Of a stretch of 64,000 nt of DNA, positions 37,341 to 49,023 are shown piece after piece. The first letter of the stretch is position 1. Each line of letters starts with the position of its first letter. Under the pieces are notes generated by a model. That model saw only the letters and a list, made by a program, of their open reading frames with translations. It did no database searches and was not told the DNA's origin. The stretch comes from Eonycteris spelaea (taxonomy: Eukaryota > Chordata > Mammalia > Chiroptera > Pteropodidae). The position numbers and the translations under genes are program-made. Where the stretch lies: positions 5,120,501 through 5,184,500 of the forward strand of contig PUFA01000072.1 of the NCBI GenBank assembly GCA_003508835.1, given 5' to 3'.

Positions 37341-38099
37341 AGAGACTTGCTCACTAAAATAAAAACTGAAAATAGAATTTAGATGTTAACCTAATATTAT
37401 GTGCCTTTCCATGGAGAATCTGGTATTAGCTTAAGGCAATTAATTGCTGATAGTAGGCTAGCAGGCTGCCATCATAAGCAGTGGATGCAGATTTCTAAGA
37501 GGAGGGATAATTATTTTAGATTAGTCCTAAGAGCACATATAAATATAATAAAAGAGTTCACATTGCTCTCTTATCATTGAAAAAAAAAATTTTTTTTCAG
37601 CAAGGTAGAGCAGCAATAGAATGATATTTTCTTAAGGAAAACTGAATCCTGGAACATTAAATTTATGGTTTATAAAATCAGAAACAAATATTTCTAAGAA
37701 AGTAAAACAACAACAAAAAAATCAATTTATTTTTGTTCCCTCAAAAGTCGCCAGTGTTTATTTTGCCTGGTAAAATAAACAGACAAACAAACAAACAAAC
37801 AACAACGACAAACAGTAAGACAGTATTAAGAGAGAGGAGTGGGCTCTCCTCGTGCCTTCACCCCACCACTCAGTTCATCCACTGTGCTCCCCAAATGCTC
37901 GAGTGATGCTGAATATGGCAGTTTTCTACGTTACATCTACACTTCAGATATGTTCTGAGTCATTTTTCTAGTAGATTTTGCTGACACCTGGCTACACAGC
38001 TTTTATAAAAGTCATCTTACTGTCTGGGAGAGATCAAAAGAGAACCCAACTTATTGACCCAAAGCTTATGGTTTTTGTCATTAAATACTGATGCTTCTG
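37341..38099. other. Unassigned sequence
   Basis: A self-complementary A10T8 tract lies at 37579-37598. An (AAAC)n tract lies at 37777-37813. Confidence 0.45.
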
Positions 38100-38322
38100 T
38101 TGGTTGCCAAACCCCAGCCGCCATGACACTGTTACTTGGGTCGACACTCTAACTTTGCCAATTTCCTTTCCATTCCTCTGCTCCAGCAAAATTAGTCTTG
38201 CCTTGGGCCTTTGCAGTTGCCATTTCTTCCACTGAGAATGATCAGCTAGCTCTTTCCATGCTGCTTCCTTAATGGTCTTCAAGGCCAACACAAATATGAT
38301 GTCTTCAGACAGGCTCTCGCAT
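38100..38322 (+). mobile_element. L2 LINE 3' region, 5' part
   Basis: TTGCCAATTTCCTTTCCATTC, CTTGGGCCTTTGCAGTTGCC and CCATGCTGCTTCCTTAATGG follow the L2 3'-region order. The element is interrupted at 38323 by a DNA transposon and resumes at 38544. Confidence 0.7.
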
Positions 38323-38543
38323 CAGCAGTCTCGACCTTTTTGGCACCAAGGACCGGTGCTCCTATGAGAATCTAATGTCTGGTGATCTGAGGTGGGGCTG
38401 AGGCAGTGATGCTAGTGCTGGGGAGTAGCTGCAGATACAGAAACTTCACTTGCTTGCCCGCAGCTCACCTCCTGCAGTGCGACCTGGTTCCTAACTGGCC
38501 ATGGACCAGTACTGGTCCATGCCTTTGGTGTTGGGGACTCCTA
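38323..38543 (+). mobile_element. hAT-like MITE inserted in L2
   Basis: The start CAGCAGTCTCGACCTTTTTG and the end GGTGTTGGGGACTCCTA are imperfect terminal inverted repeats (CAGCAGTC versus TAGGAGTC). The interior carries TGCTCCTATGAGAATCTAAT and CTCACCTCCTGCAGTGCGAC, followed by an inverted GGACCAGTACTGGTCC, as in a widespread mammalian non-autonomous hAT element. About 220 bases remain of a longer consensus; the middle is missing. Flanks TCTCGCAT and CTCTACAT could be a decayed 8-bp target duplication. Confidence 0.7.
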
Positions 38544-38721
38544 CTCTACATAACTATAAAGTACCCCTCAACTTCATCAGTAGAAGTTGACATCTATAAC
38601 AAAACACTATATTTTCAAGGTGCTTGTCACATTCCAAAATCATCTCTTCTCCCCTCCCCTTTCTTTTAGCTTAATTCCCCATGAGAACATAAAACTCCAT
38701 AAAAAGAGGCCATGTCTGTGT
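38544..38721 (+). mobile_element. L2 LINE 3' region, 3' part
   Basis: Continues the L2 after the MITE: CATAACTATAAAGTACCCC, then TTAATTCCCCATGAGAAC and AGGCCATGTCTGTGTACCC near the L2 3' end. Confidence 0.65.
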
Positions 38722-38880
38722 ACCCTGTTCTAGACACTGTCCCATCAGTGACTCTGTGAAGTTGAAATTATTGAAAAAAACGTGTCAGAGTTTAAAGGAT
38801 ATGCCCAGGGTTATAGAGCTAGTGAGTGGCAGAGATAGAATTCACACTTGGGCACAGATAATTGAGATGCTCTCAGCCAC
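38722..38880 (-). mobile_element. MIR SINE fragment
   Basis: The reverse complement of MIR: CTGTTCTAGACACTGTC, AGTGACTCTGTGAAG, AGCTAGTGAGTGGCAGAG. Confidence 0.75.
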
Positions 38881-38884
38881 TTCA

Positions 38885-39062
38885 TTAAACTCTAAGGATT
38901 AAATAAAATTCAAGTACATAAAATATGTACCATAGCATATGACACACAGCACTTAATAAATATTTGCTTTCATAAAAGCCTCAAAATCACCCTGGGGAAA
39001 AATAAAGTATACTCCATCTGCATATAATAAATAAGAGAATAGTTGCTACTTAACAAGGTGAG
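38885..39062. mobile_element. MIR or L2 tail fragments
   Basis: CACAGCACTTAATAAATATTTG resembles a MIR/L2 3' end. CTCAAAATCACCCTGGGG and a following AAATAAGAGAATAGTTG stretch resemble a second MIR piece. Low divergence resolution, so strand and limits are uncertain. Confidence 0.45.
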
Positions 39063-39074
39063 TTGATTTGCCTA

Positions 39075-39204
39075 ACGGAGTGTTGACCAGCAAACGGAGG
39101 GACCAACAGATGGAGTGACCGCAGATGGAGTGACCAACTTGCCCTGGTTGGCTCTAAACTTTTCTAGGAGACTCAATCCCTGGAAAACCGGAAGTTGGTC
39201 AGCC
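39075..39204. repeat. Degenerate 15-16 bp tandem repeat leading into a short TIR element
   Basis: Four degenerate copies of a GGAGTGACCAAC-like unit lie at 39075-39136, the last two (39107-39120 and 39122-39135) sharing CAGATGGAGTGACC exactly. They merge into a roughly 75-bp segment (39129-39204) whose ends AGTGACCAACTT and AAGTTGGTCAGC are inverted repeats. Confidence 0.55.
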
Positions 39205-41659
39205 TAGTAGAGTCCAGACCCTTTCTATCCACCCCCCAATTTTATCTGAGAAAGATTTGTGCCTAAGGACCCACACCGAATGTAATTGTCTCCCCCTTTG
39301 AAGGCTAACTGCAATATCTCCTTGGAAATATCAGAAAATTGGAGGTGTTTGTTTTAAGACAGATGCATGGAAGCACTTTGGTATGAAATCAGTCCTTAGA
39401 ACCCTGAACATGGTCATTGTCCAAATATAGCCTTATGGTCAGAGAATTGCTGGCCCAATCACATAACCATAACTGCCATGCTGCAGGGAGCCAGGTGAGT
39501 GCTTTTACATCTCCAACAGTTAATCGAAGCCTTTTTAGAGAGAACAAGGTGTTCTGTGAGCTCTATCCAAGCCCATTCTAAGCCTTCAGATAAGGGAGAC
39601 AGTAACTCTAGACAATGAAGGACAGTCTAATAACTCTCCCTTACAGACGAAACTTACATAATATCACTGTCAAAGGGACATCAGAGATGAGAAAGATTTT
39701 CTTGGGCAAAGCACTGAGATCTTTTATCGTCTCTCAAAAGATTAAAGAACAGAGAGGGTGAAAGCAGAAAATTATTTAAAGCAATTTGTGTCCGGATAGT
39801 CACACCACTCCTACCCCCCGCCACTTAAGATAGTTCTTTTAATAGCTTGGCAGAGTGAATTAAACAATTGAAATAATTGTATTTGGAATTCTGCACTATG
39901 TTTCAACTTTGATGGCAAAGAATATACCCTAAGAGCACCAAATGTCCAGATTAATTTTCCTCACTGTTTATAAGAACAGGACAACCGTGAAACCTCTGAA
40001 TTGTTTACTTGGTAACTGTCGAAATGTTTACTTTTGAATAATCAATACGATCAGGTTCTAGAAGCTTATCTGTGACCTGCGCTGATTCCATGGATTATCT
40101 CTAGCATGCAGACCTTTGTACCACACGTTGCTTCATCATTCCCCTTGACCTTGGGCTCTCTTGTACCGATAACAGACCCATCATGAAATCTACTTGAGAG
40201 TCTGGAATCCCAAGATTCGAAAATTGATTAGATTCTTCTGAAAGATATTTACAATAATTGTATACTGACCACTCAACCAATTTTCATCGAACACTTACTT
40301 ACTTTGTTTTTTCAGCACTTTTGAAGACTTTATTTGCATGGGACTATTAGCTCTGGATCAGATAAAAGGTAAAGAAATGCGTCATGTACTTGTGTGATTA
40401 TTTCTGAGAAAACAGTGTGGTATTAGCTGTTTAAAGTGTAACCTATAGTTAGATAAATATGTAAATGTTCAAAAGTTTGAGGCAACAGTCATATTGCATG
40501 CATATATTATATGAAATAGATTATATGTAGTACTTTATGATATAAATATATTGAAATGTACTATATAATGACAGTATATGAAAATACAGTGCATTTGTTT
40601 TTTATATGTGAGTTGGAGGAAAATTTTAAAGTTATCATGTAAAATTAAATCCAGTATGATAAATATTCCCCTTGAAAATCACTTAAATTACACACTGTAT
40701 ATTATAATTAGTATCCTTCAAGCACTAATTAAAGCCTCTAAAGTATAGAGTTAACTTGGATGCATACACATATCACTGTTTATACTGAAGTATTTTGAAT
40801 GTATAGTAGTGGACATATCAAATAGCTATTGCCAAGAATATCAGAGAAACTTCTCTTTTCAGCAAACCCTAGCAAGTCTATTTTCACTTTACTTCTTTCT
40901 GGATCAGTATGCAGACCACTATGAATCTGTCTGGAGCTGTCAAAGCTTTATGCGTCATTCTTTTTCTTTAAATTTTAATTTCATCATCATTTACTGGTAT
41001 TCTTCAGATCAGGAGTGATTTCCAAGAGACAAGCCTATTTCTGCATGTGATTTCCCGTTTGCATCACTCCCAGTCTGTGGATTGGAATTAGATGCTGGTA
41101 TCTAAGGATGCTCAGCAATGCCTATGGCCCTGTACACACCTAGTTGAACTGGCCACTGCCACACCTGAATAAAAAAAGGATCCAAATAAAATTTATTCTC
41201 ACCTTGAGTAGGTAATACGAAATTTAATCGTAAACGTAATTGGGGCTATCCCCCGACCCCTGTATCACAAGAAACTGGGGGAAAGGTTGTCTTATGCAGA
41301 TAGCACATTGAGGATGGTCCCCCATGGTCACTGTCCCAGATGGTCCTCCCGCCATGGACAGTGTCTCTAGCATTTCCCCTGAGTAAAAGGATTTGTGTCT
41401 TAAATAAAAACATTAGCCAAACATCCATAAAATGGGAAAAATCTACCTATTTAAAGGATATCAATATTCAATATTCATATGAATCCTTGGCCTCATGTAG
41501 CATAAAAAATTAAACTCTTAAACCCAAGTAACTACTAAATAATTAGAACTCTTTATTCCTTTCTCCCACACCTCCAATGAACCCTGTTGATAGTTTCTGA
41601 AGAAAATCAGCTATCCACATGGGGGTGGAGGGTGGAAATCCAATTATTTTTACATATCA
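39205..41659. other. Unassigned sequence
   Basis: No gene or named repeat seen. Very A+T-rich at 40440-40720. Confidence 0.4.
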
Positions 41660-42131
41660 TCTATGGACATTTAAATTGAGAGTTTTTATATACTTTGTAA
41701 AATATGATGTAATGAATATGCGTAACTGGCTCACATAATGACGGAGGCTGAGAAGTCCCGCAATCTGCCATCTGCAAGGCATTTGAGCCCCAGAAAGCTG
41801 TGGTTAGTTCCAACCTGAGTCCAAATACCTGAGAACCAGAAGTGCCAACGGTGTAAATCCCAGACTGAGGGCAGGAGAAGGTCAACGTCTGGCTTGAGCA
41901 CGCCGACATAGAATTCTGCCTTCTCAGCTTTTTGTTCGAACAAGTTGGAAGACGCCTACTACCTACATGGGGCGGGCAGGGGCCATCTGCTTTACTCAGT
42001 CCACGGATTCCAATGCTAATATCTTCCTGAAACATGCTCACAGACACACCCAGAATTAATGTTTACCCAAATATCCGGGCATCCTTTAACGCATAAACAC
42101 GTCCTGTTGATACAGAGAACTAACCATCACA
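41660..42131 (-). mobile_element. ERVL/MaLR-class LTR
   Basis: Read on the minus strand it opens TGGTTAGTTCTCTGTATCAAC, then AAACATTAATTCTGGGTGTG, TCTGTGAGCATGTTTCAGGA and GACTGAGTAAAGCAGATGGC. This is the order of a common mammalian ERVL-class LTR. A 3' part with GGGACTTCTCAGCCTCCGTC completes it. The frames at 41661-42047 (minus) are inside this LTR and are not a gene. Subfamily not assigned. Confidence 0.75.
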
Positions 42132-42600
42132 CCACTTTACTAGTAATTTCATGTGCCCCTCCTTACTGGCAGTGACAGTGGAACTGCTTGTGGTCACAGC
42201 CTGTCCCTCCCTGGTTGTATTAGCGTGGTCAGAGCCACTTGGGTCACGGGAGCAGTCCTGGGCCGGGGCACCACAAACTCGTGCTGTTTTTCCCCAAAAT
42301 TGAGTAGTACGCATGAATAAAGGCTTCTCACATTGATATGCAACGTTGATTTCTCTAAAGTGATTCTCTTTTTGACAGTTTTGCCCAGTTTTATGGTTGC
42401 ATTTTATCAGAGAGAAGATTAGTTGGTTTCCTAATCCCATCATGCTGGAAAGGAAATCTTATTAACTATAAATTTAGAGCACATAAAATAAATTCTTTTT
42501 CAAAATATTTCCTCATCATTCCAAGCCTGAAAAGAAAGATAGACAGACAGAGAGAGACAGAGAGACAGAAAGGTAGAGGGAGCAGTGATCCAGAAAATGT
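42132..42600. other. Unassigned sequence with a GACA/GAGA tract
   Basis: A purine-rich GACAGA/GAGA low-complexity tract lies at 42538-42570. The rest is unassigned. Confidence 0.45.
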
Positions 42601-42604
42601 ATAG

Positions 42605-42795
42605 CTTCACAGTAGAATGTGGTGAAAGATCTTGCCCTTTGGACTCAAATGAACCTAGATTTGAATCTTGGCATTATAACCTCCCACTATATGAGCTCTG
42701 GAAAAAACTCTTTGAGGCTCCTCTATAAAACAGAAATCAAAGCTGGGTTTTGTAAAGACTAAATGCCTGGGCTACAATATGTACTAACGGATGTG
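42605..42795 (+). mobile_element. MIR SINE fragment
   Basis: Sense MIR order: CCTTTGGACTCAAATGAACC, TAGATTTGAATCTTGGC (B-box region), AACTCTTTGAGGCTCCTC and CCTGGGCTACAATATGTA. Confidence 0.75.
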
Positions 42796-43599
42796 AGTTT
42801 TCTTTATTATACCACTTCCCTTCTTTGCTTTCCATAAGCATGTTCTATGTGCAACTGCCTGGTTTCATTTTTGATGTGCATTAGTTACTGGTGTTTCAAA
42901 AGTGCATATTCAGGGTGGGTTATTGGTAATTCAAGAGACACAATGGAGAAATGGTTTCTAAAGCAACACCCCTCTGGTTTGATGCCCAAGAATGCAGCCC
43001 TATTCTTGTGTTTTCACAAGTTTTATGTTGATTTATGTTTGCAAATGTACTTTTGGTAGTTTTCTTAGGCTGTATTCCCAGTGTCTTTCTTTAGATAACT
43101 ATTGTATATATATTTTTGCAGTATTTTCTAAGTGTTACAAGGAAGAAGGAATGAAGAGGATAAAATGCATGTTAGTTTTTGTGGGATAAATTCCAAACCA
43201 ACTTTTTCTAGTGGAAATTTATTGTTTTCCCATTTTTCTTTTGATCAGTTATCTGCATTGAATATCATTATAGTACTCTTGCAATTTCTTCTTTGAATTA
43301 ACTCACTCAATATAACTAATTACTAGATGAGTATTTCAATCTAAGCACTGATCATGGCTAGAAGGTAGAGCAAAGTAATGTAAAAAAGCTAATAATTTAA
43401 CTCAGATAAGATATTCATTTTTCTTAATCTTGCTACTATGTATTTTGTTTTGTATACACTCTCAAATATGGGTAAGTTTGAGAACTTACACTCTAAGTTT
43501 GAGAACTGAATCAGCTTTCCCTATGCCTATGAAATTCGAATAGTAAGAACATGAATTTTTTTCTCCTCGAAGTATCACCTCTCCTGTAGGAGGGAGTAC
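42796..43599. other. Unassigned A+T-rich DNA
   Basis: A 14-bp direct repeat (TAAGTTTGAGAACT at 43473-43486 and 43494-43507). Nothing else recognised. Confidence 0.4.
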
Positions 43600-43785
43600 C
43601 AGACATCAAAGATTAACCTGGTTTTGTAGAAACACCACTGAAATTGGAGTGGAAACAGAATACAAATTTTTCTCTGTTCTTCACCAGCTGTGTGACCATG
43701 TTTAAATCAACTCTGAATTTTGATTCCCTGATTTTCAATAATAACATGGTTTAATGGCTAAATTTTCCATTGCTACTAGAGCGCT
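43600..43785 (+). mobile_element. MIR SINE fragment
   Basis: TTCACCAGCTGTGTGACCATG and ATCAACTCTGAATTTTGATTC, followed by CCCTGATTTTCAATAATAAC, are diverged sense MIR blocks. Confidence 0.7.
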
Positions 43786-43850
43786 ATGATTCTGCAGTCA
43801 TCTTATATTGGTCTGAATTTTGCTCATGTCTTCTTTAACTACTAACTAAC

Positions 43851-43910
43851 TAATTAAGTAGACAGAAAATGACAACAATGAAATGTTGTCATTTTCTGTC
43901 TACCTAATTA
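43851..43910. repeat. Near-perfect inverted repeat (hairpin), 27-bp arms
   Basis: The left arm 43851-43877 and right arm 43884-43910 are complementary at 26 of 27 positions, with a 6-base ATGAAA loop. The central GTAGACAGAAAATGACAACA and its complement are perfect. There is no known transposon terminal repeat here. Confidence 0.95.
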
Positions 43911-44257
43911 TACCGAGGGTTGTGAGGTGTATTTGCTCCAATGAGTGTTGGATATTGTTTTCAGAAATATGATTTAAGATTCTAGGCAGCTAAACTTGTC
44001 TCATTGAGATTGGGACCTCAGTTGTTTATAGTCTTACATTGATAATCATTTTATAGTGGCATAAACTTCTCCATTGATCCATTATATGTATAGGTAATGG
44101 TGAAAAGGTAACTTTCCAAATGAATATGTGTGCATACATTATTTGTATAGAGGTAGATAGATCTATATCTATAATCTATATCTTTAAGATATATATGTAT
44201 ATGTATATATATCTCTCTCCTCTGATATATGTATTATGTATAAAATGTTTATGAGAT

Positions 44258-44260
<3 letters not shown>
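43911..44260. other. Unassigned, with AT/GATA-rich part
   Basis: TA- and ATCT-rich low-complexity sequence from about 44150 precedes the GATA array. Confidence 0.5.

Positions 44261-44307
<47 letters not shown>
44261..44307. repeat. (GATA)n microsatellite
   Basis: Pure GATA/TAGA tetranucleotide repeat, about twelve units. Confidence 0.97.
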
Positions 44308-47300
44308 CCTCTGATCCTGTTCTTAAAACCCAGAGCATCGCAAGGTCTATTCCTTTATTTAGAACAGTTTGTCCTCTCAGTGAACTAAATTGTTGTACTC
44401 CATATACTTAAAAACATTGAGATTGTCTTAAATGTGTTTAATCTACATCTGATGAGCAAAATAGGCATAGGGAAAATAAGCTACTGGCCAGACCCTCTAC
44501 TGGATTCTTCTATTTGCTTAGCTCAATTATGATTCCAGCCAAGAGTTAAACTAAAAAATTCAAATCTTGAGCTCATTTACCCTCACTATTTTGTGGGGAC
44601 AAAGACACAGAAAAGCAGCATATTACAGGCCTCATCCAAAGAAGCTCAGGTTTGCACACGTTAGCCCCACATAGTCTCAATATTATTAATGGTTTAATTT
44701 TGGCAACTACACACCCAAGAGTGAAATATAAAATCCACAGTTTTGCCACAGCTGTTTCCTACTTCCTCCACAAAATTATTTAAACACCTGTGACCTCAGG
44801 GAAAGGGGTGAATGGATGACTTTTCAAATGAATTATCTCCTGTCTCCTGTATGTCATTTCATAAGTACTTGTTAATTGACAGAATAATCCTTCACAATGT
44901 TATTTCATGATCTAGATATTTTAAAACTATACTCATTCTCCATTCCTATGTTTTCATTCTTAAAACTTCAGTGCATAAAGAAGCAGAATTTCTGTAAGAA
45001 AAATGGAATCATGCTTCATTTTAGAAAGCAAAGAGGATTTACCAAATACTCTAAAATCCTTCTGAAAATCTTGTCTTTAGTAGGAAGATTCAGGATTGCA
45101 TTTTCAGTATTTGGAAATTTAAATTTTCTGCCAAAGAGTTTTTTTTTTCTTTTTCTTTCTTTTTTTTTTTATAAGTAGTGAGCTATCCAAATTTATGTTA
45201 AAAAAAAAAACATTTTGAGGATAGGAAGTCCAGATTTATATTAAAATCCAAAGGAAATTGAATTACAAGGTGGTAATAAGAACACTCCTACCTGGTCACC
45301 AGCTAATAATACCATGAGAAACATTATTTCAATGATAAATCTCCGTCAGTATAGTCATATCCCTCTTCTCCAGTCACATAACGTATACATATGCACACAA
45401 AGGAGTGAGAAAGGGAGGGAAAAACAGCTAAAACTTTCTCACATAATAAGTTGATTTGTACAATATTAAAATATCAACCCTTTGGATGAAAGGAAGCAGG
45501 AGGAATAATTGGTCTAAGATCAACCACAATCCTGTATATATTATCATTCATAGAGAGAGAGCTTGAAGTTGAAGGTATACTACAAAGAACATAGATTAAA
45601 ATTAAGTCTACAGCCAAGTGTGGGGTCTTAATCATACAAATGCTTGAGTCTTTTTTTTTTTTTAAAACTTGTGATGTTGAGAAACAATATTGGTGATGTT
45701 TGTTTATTGCAAAATGACTTTCTTTTTTCTGCTCACATCACCCATTGGAATGTGTCCCCAGCCGCCAAATTTGAACACAGTTGAATGAATGAGGGTTAGC
45801 ATTTGTGAGAAGTGGAGCCAGTCAAATCCTCTTTCTTTGAAGTTTTAGGTTGTAGCTCAACGGTTCTTATCAGCCTGGCCTGTGCTCTGATAGAGAGTTG
45901 CAAGTTCTCCACAATTGACATGACCATCTCAACCCAATTCACAATCAGAGAAGCATGCCAGTCTGTTGAAAGGCCAAATGAAAGACATATCCAGAGAGGC
46001 TACAAACACTTCAACCCAGGTTCCTTAAAGTTTTCATTTCTTGGTTCCATCATTGCCTACACTCAAGCCCTGATTCCCTTAGTCACTGCTGTGACTTAGG
46101 GATTTAGGTATAAATTTCTCCTCTTCAACCTAAACTAATTAAAGTTGATTTGAATACTCATACCTCAAAATTCCTGCCTAACACAGGTCATCATGGACTA
46201 GAATGACTGTCTTAACCTAACTAAATCTGAGTTTATAAAGGAACATAAAATGTAAGGATGTGGTAGCAATTTTTGGAAATAAAAGTTCCAAAAACCTTGA
46301 TTTTTCTGAACACATTGTACAAAGTTAGTGATTACTAAGTAAGTCTTGAATCCTATTAACCCATTTTAGAGTAAACATTTTAAATAATACATGTGCATAT
46401 GATATCTTGAGAGAGTTACAATTTAATTGGTATGTAAAACCACAAATTGCTTGGGGGAAATATTACTTTAATATTAATCTGGTTTATGTCTAATTAGTGT
46501 AAAGAATTTTGAGCTATTTTCCTCTAAATCAATATTCCCTGAAATTTCCTGCTCTCAAAATTTGTAGAAAGGTAATATATTATTCTTCTCTCCAACTGAA
46601 ATCACTGTAATATGGTTAGTTAGGCCTTTATTTCTCCTGTAAAATATCTTTTATTTAGTAGGATCTATTTCCCAGGTGTTAAATTTTCCAGGAGAATAAT
46701 TTCCCTTGTTTTAACTCCTGGCATGCTCTCTTAACTAGTTACTGACATATAAAAAGAGTTAATTTAAATTCAAGTCCATAACCTATTTTCCACTGTTTTT
46801 AGATGATAATACGTGGTGGAAGTTAATATAGTGATGTCATTTTTATATTAGTTTTCTAGTTATTAATGATAACATCTAATTCAAAGATGCTATGTCTTAA
46901 TACATAGCTAAGTAAGTCCACTTCATTGGGACAAATTTTTGCTTCAGAGGACTGGAGTGGAAGGTCTTTACATGGGTGGAATACTATTGCCATTTTTACA
47001 GTAACTCATGTGGTATCATAAAATCCAGATTTGTATAAACATTAGTCACTAAGCCACAGACTTCCTTTTTCATTTTATGCATCATAGTCCTGCCAGAATG
47101 TGTTATACCAGGAGGAACCACTTGTTGGAAGAGAGAACACTGGTAAACCTTTTACCCTAAGTCATAATACAATAAGATTTCTTACTTTTTTTTTTTTAAT
47201 ATTGGCTACAAGTATGTAAGTTTGGCCAAGAGGGAATTGAAAATATCTTCTTGTTACATTTTTTCCACATCTGTAAGGCCTGAGCTTAGAAGATTTAATT

Positions 47301-47636
47301 TTAAAAAGATTTCCTCTTATCGTGAACAGGTAATGACATAAGCCAAGTACTAAATTCTAGTTTAATATCTTCTTAAATAGAAGTTTTCTTAGAATTCCTA
47401 TGAATTTCTTTGCTGTTTTATTCTCTTCTCACCTTCTTGCCTGCCACTTTCCAAGACTTCCCTGTCACTTTCTTTCCCCCTGCGATGTGCAATCTCTATG
47501 ATCCATCATAGAGAAATTTTCCTTAAAAATTGAAGCCGACAACTATGTCTCCCCATACCTGATTTACCATAGTAGAATCCATGCTTTTCATTTACAGATA
47601 CTTGGAGAAAGAAAAGTTTATTAACTAATGGTCTCT
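44308..47636. other. Unassigned A+T-rich DNA
   Basis: No gene or named repeat was recognised. Region 45140-45175 is T-rich. Region 47400-47580 faintly resembles L2 but is too diverged to call. Confidence 0.4.
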
Positions 47637-47651
47637 ATATGGTAGGTATTT

Positions 47652-49008
47652 AACATTTTATTTTATTTTGCAACTATAGTTGACGTATAATATTATATCA
47701 GTTTCAAGTGTAAAACATGGTGATTAGACATTTATATACCTAATGAAGTGATTGCTCCATTAAGTGTATAGTACCCATCTGATGCCATAGATAGTTATTA
47801 CAATACTATTGGCTATATTTCCCATGATGTACTTTAATCCTGTGACTATTTTTTATAATTGGCAATTTTTACTTCTTAATCCCTTTCACCTTTTTCACCC
47901 ATCTCTTCAACTCCTCTCCCATCCAGCGACCATCAATTGGTTCTCTGTATCTATGAGTTTATTTCTGTTCTGTTTTCTCATTTATTTTGGTTTTTAGATT
48001 CCACATATAAGTGGAATTGTATGGTATTTGTCTTTCACTGTCTGTTTTATTTTACTTAGCCTAATGCCCTCTAGTCCATTCATGTTGTCACAAGTGGTAA
48101 GATTTCATTTTTTTTATGGCAAATATTCTATTACATATATGTACCACATTTTCTTTATCCAATCATCTCTTCAATAAATGACATAGGAAAAATTGGACAG
48201 ATATATGCAAAAAAAAAATAATAAAAGTGAAACTAGTTCACTTTCTTACACCACAGGCAAAAAAATAAGCTCAAAATGGATTAAAAGCTTAAATATAAGA
48301 CCTGAGATTATAAAACTCCTAGAAGAAAACATAGGCAGTGAACTCTTTGACATTGCTCTCAGCAATATATTTTTAGATATGTCTCCTCAGGCAAGGGAAA
48401 TAAAAGGAAAAAAAATAAACAAATGGGACTACATCAAACTAAAAAGGTTTTGCATAGTGAGAGAAACCATCAACAAAACAAAAAGTAACCTACTGAATGG
48501 AAGAAGATATTCACTAAAGATACATTTTGATAAAAGGTTAAAAATCCAAAATCTATAAGTCCAATTAAAAAATGTGCAGAGGGCCTGAATAAACATTTCT
48601 TCAAAGAGGACATACAAATGGCCGACAGACTTATGAAAAGATGTTCAACATCACTAATCATCAGGGAAACGCAAATTAAAACCACAATGAAATATCGCTT
48701 CACAACTGTCAGAATGGCTATCATAAAATAAATCAAACAAGTTTTTGCGAGGCTGTGGAGAAAAGGGAACTTTCATGCACTGTTGGTTGGAAGGTAAATT
48801 AGTGCTGCCACTATGGAAAACAGCATGAAGGATCCTCAAAAAATTAAAAATAGCACTTCCATATGACCCAGGAATTCCACTCTGGTTACTTAATGAAGAA
48901 ATCCAAAACACTAATTTGAAAAGATATATGCACCCTATGTTCATTGCAGCGTTATTTACAATAGCCAACCTGTGGAAGCAACCTAGGTATCTATTGATAG
49001 ACAAATGG
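47652..49008 (-). mobile_element. L1 LINE with 5' inversion (twin priming)
   Basis: Two L1 pieces face opposite ways. At 47652-48180 the minus strand carries the L1 3' UTR and the extreme ORF2 end, with the poly-A tail seen as TTTTATTTTATTTT at 47655-47670. At 48180-49008 the plus strand carries the upstream ORF2 part (frame 48193-48558 includes EIIKLLEENIG and INKWDYIKLKRF). It ends in sequence that matches the start of the minus-strand piece to within about 20 bases. ATATGGTAGGTATTT (47637-47651) and ATATGGCAGATATTT (49009-49023) are a target-site duplication (13 of 15). Together this is the signature of a single insertion made by twin priming. The protein is interrupted. Confidence 0.92.
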
Positions 49009-49023
49009 ATATGGCAGATATTT

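Noticed and set aside
37579..37598. Functional palindrome A10T8
   Set aside because: Simple A/T tract of the kind common in this A+T-rich region.
41661..42047. 128-codon minus-strand gene
   Set aside because: It lies wholly in an ERVL/MaLR-class LTR.
43851..43910. Bacterial-type terminator
   Set aside because: The sequence is mammalian; a hairpin with no U-run context is not a terminator here.
44261..44307. CRISPR-like array
   Set aside because: A pure tetranucleotide microsatellite, without spacers.
48193..48558. 121-codon plus-strand gene
   Set aside because: It is the inverted L1 ORF2 piece of a twin-primed insertion.
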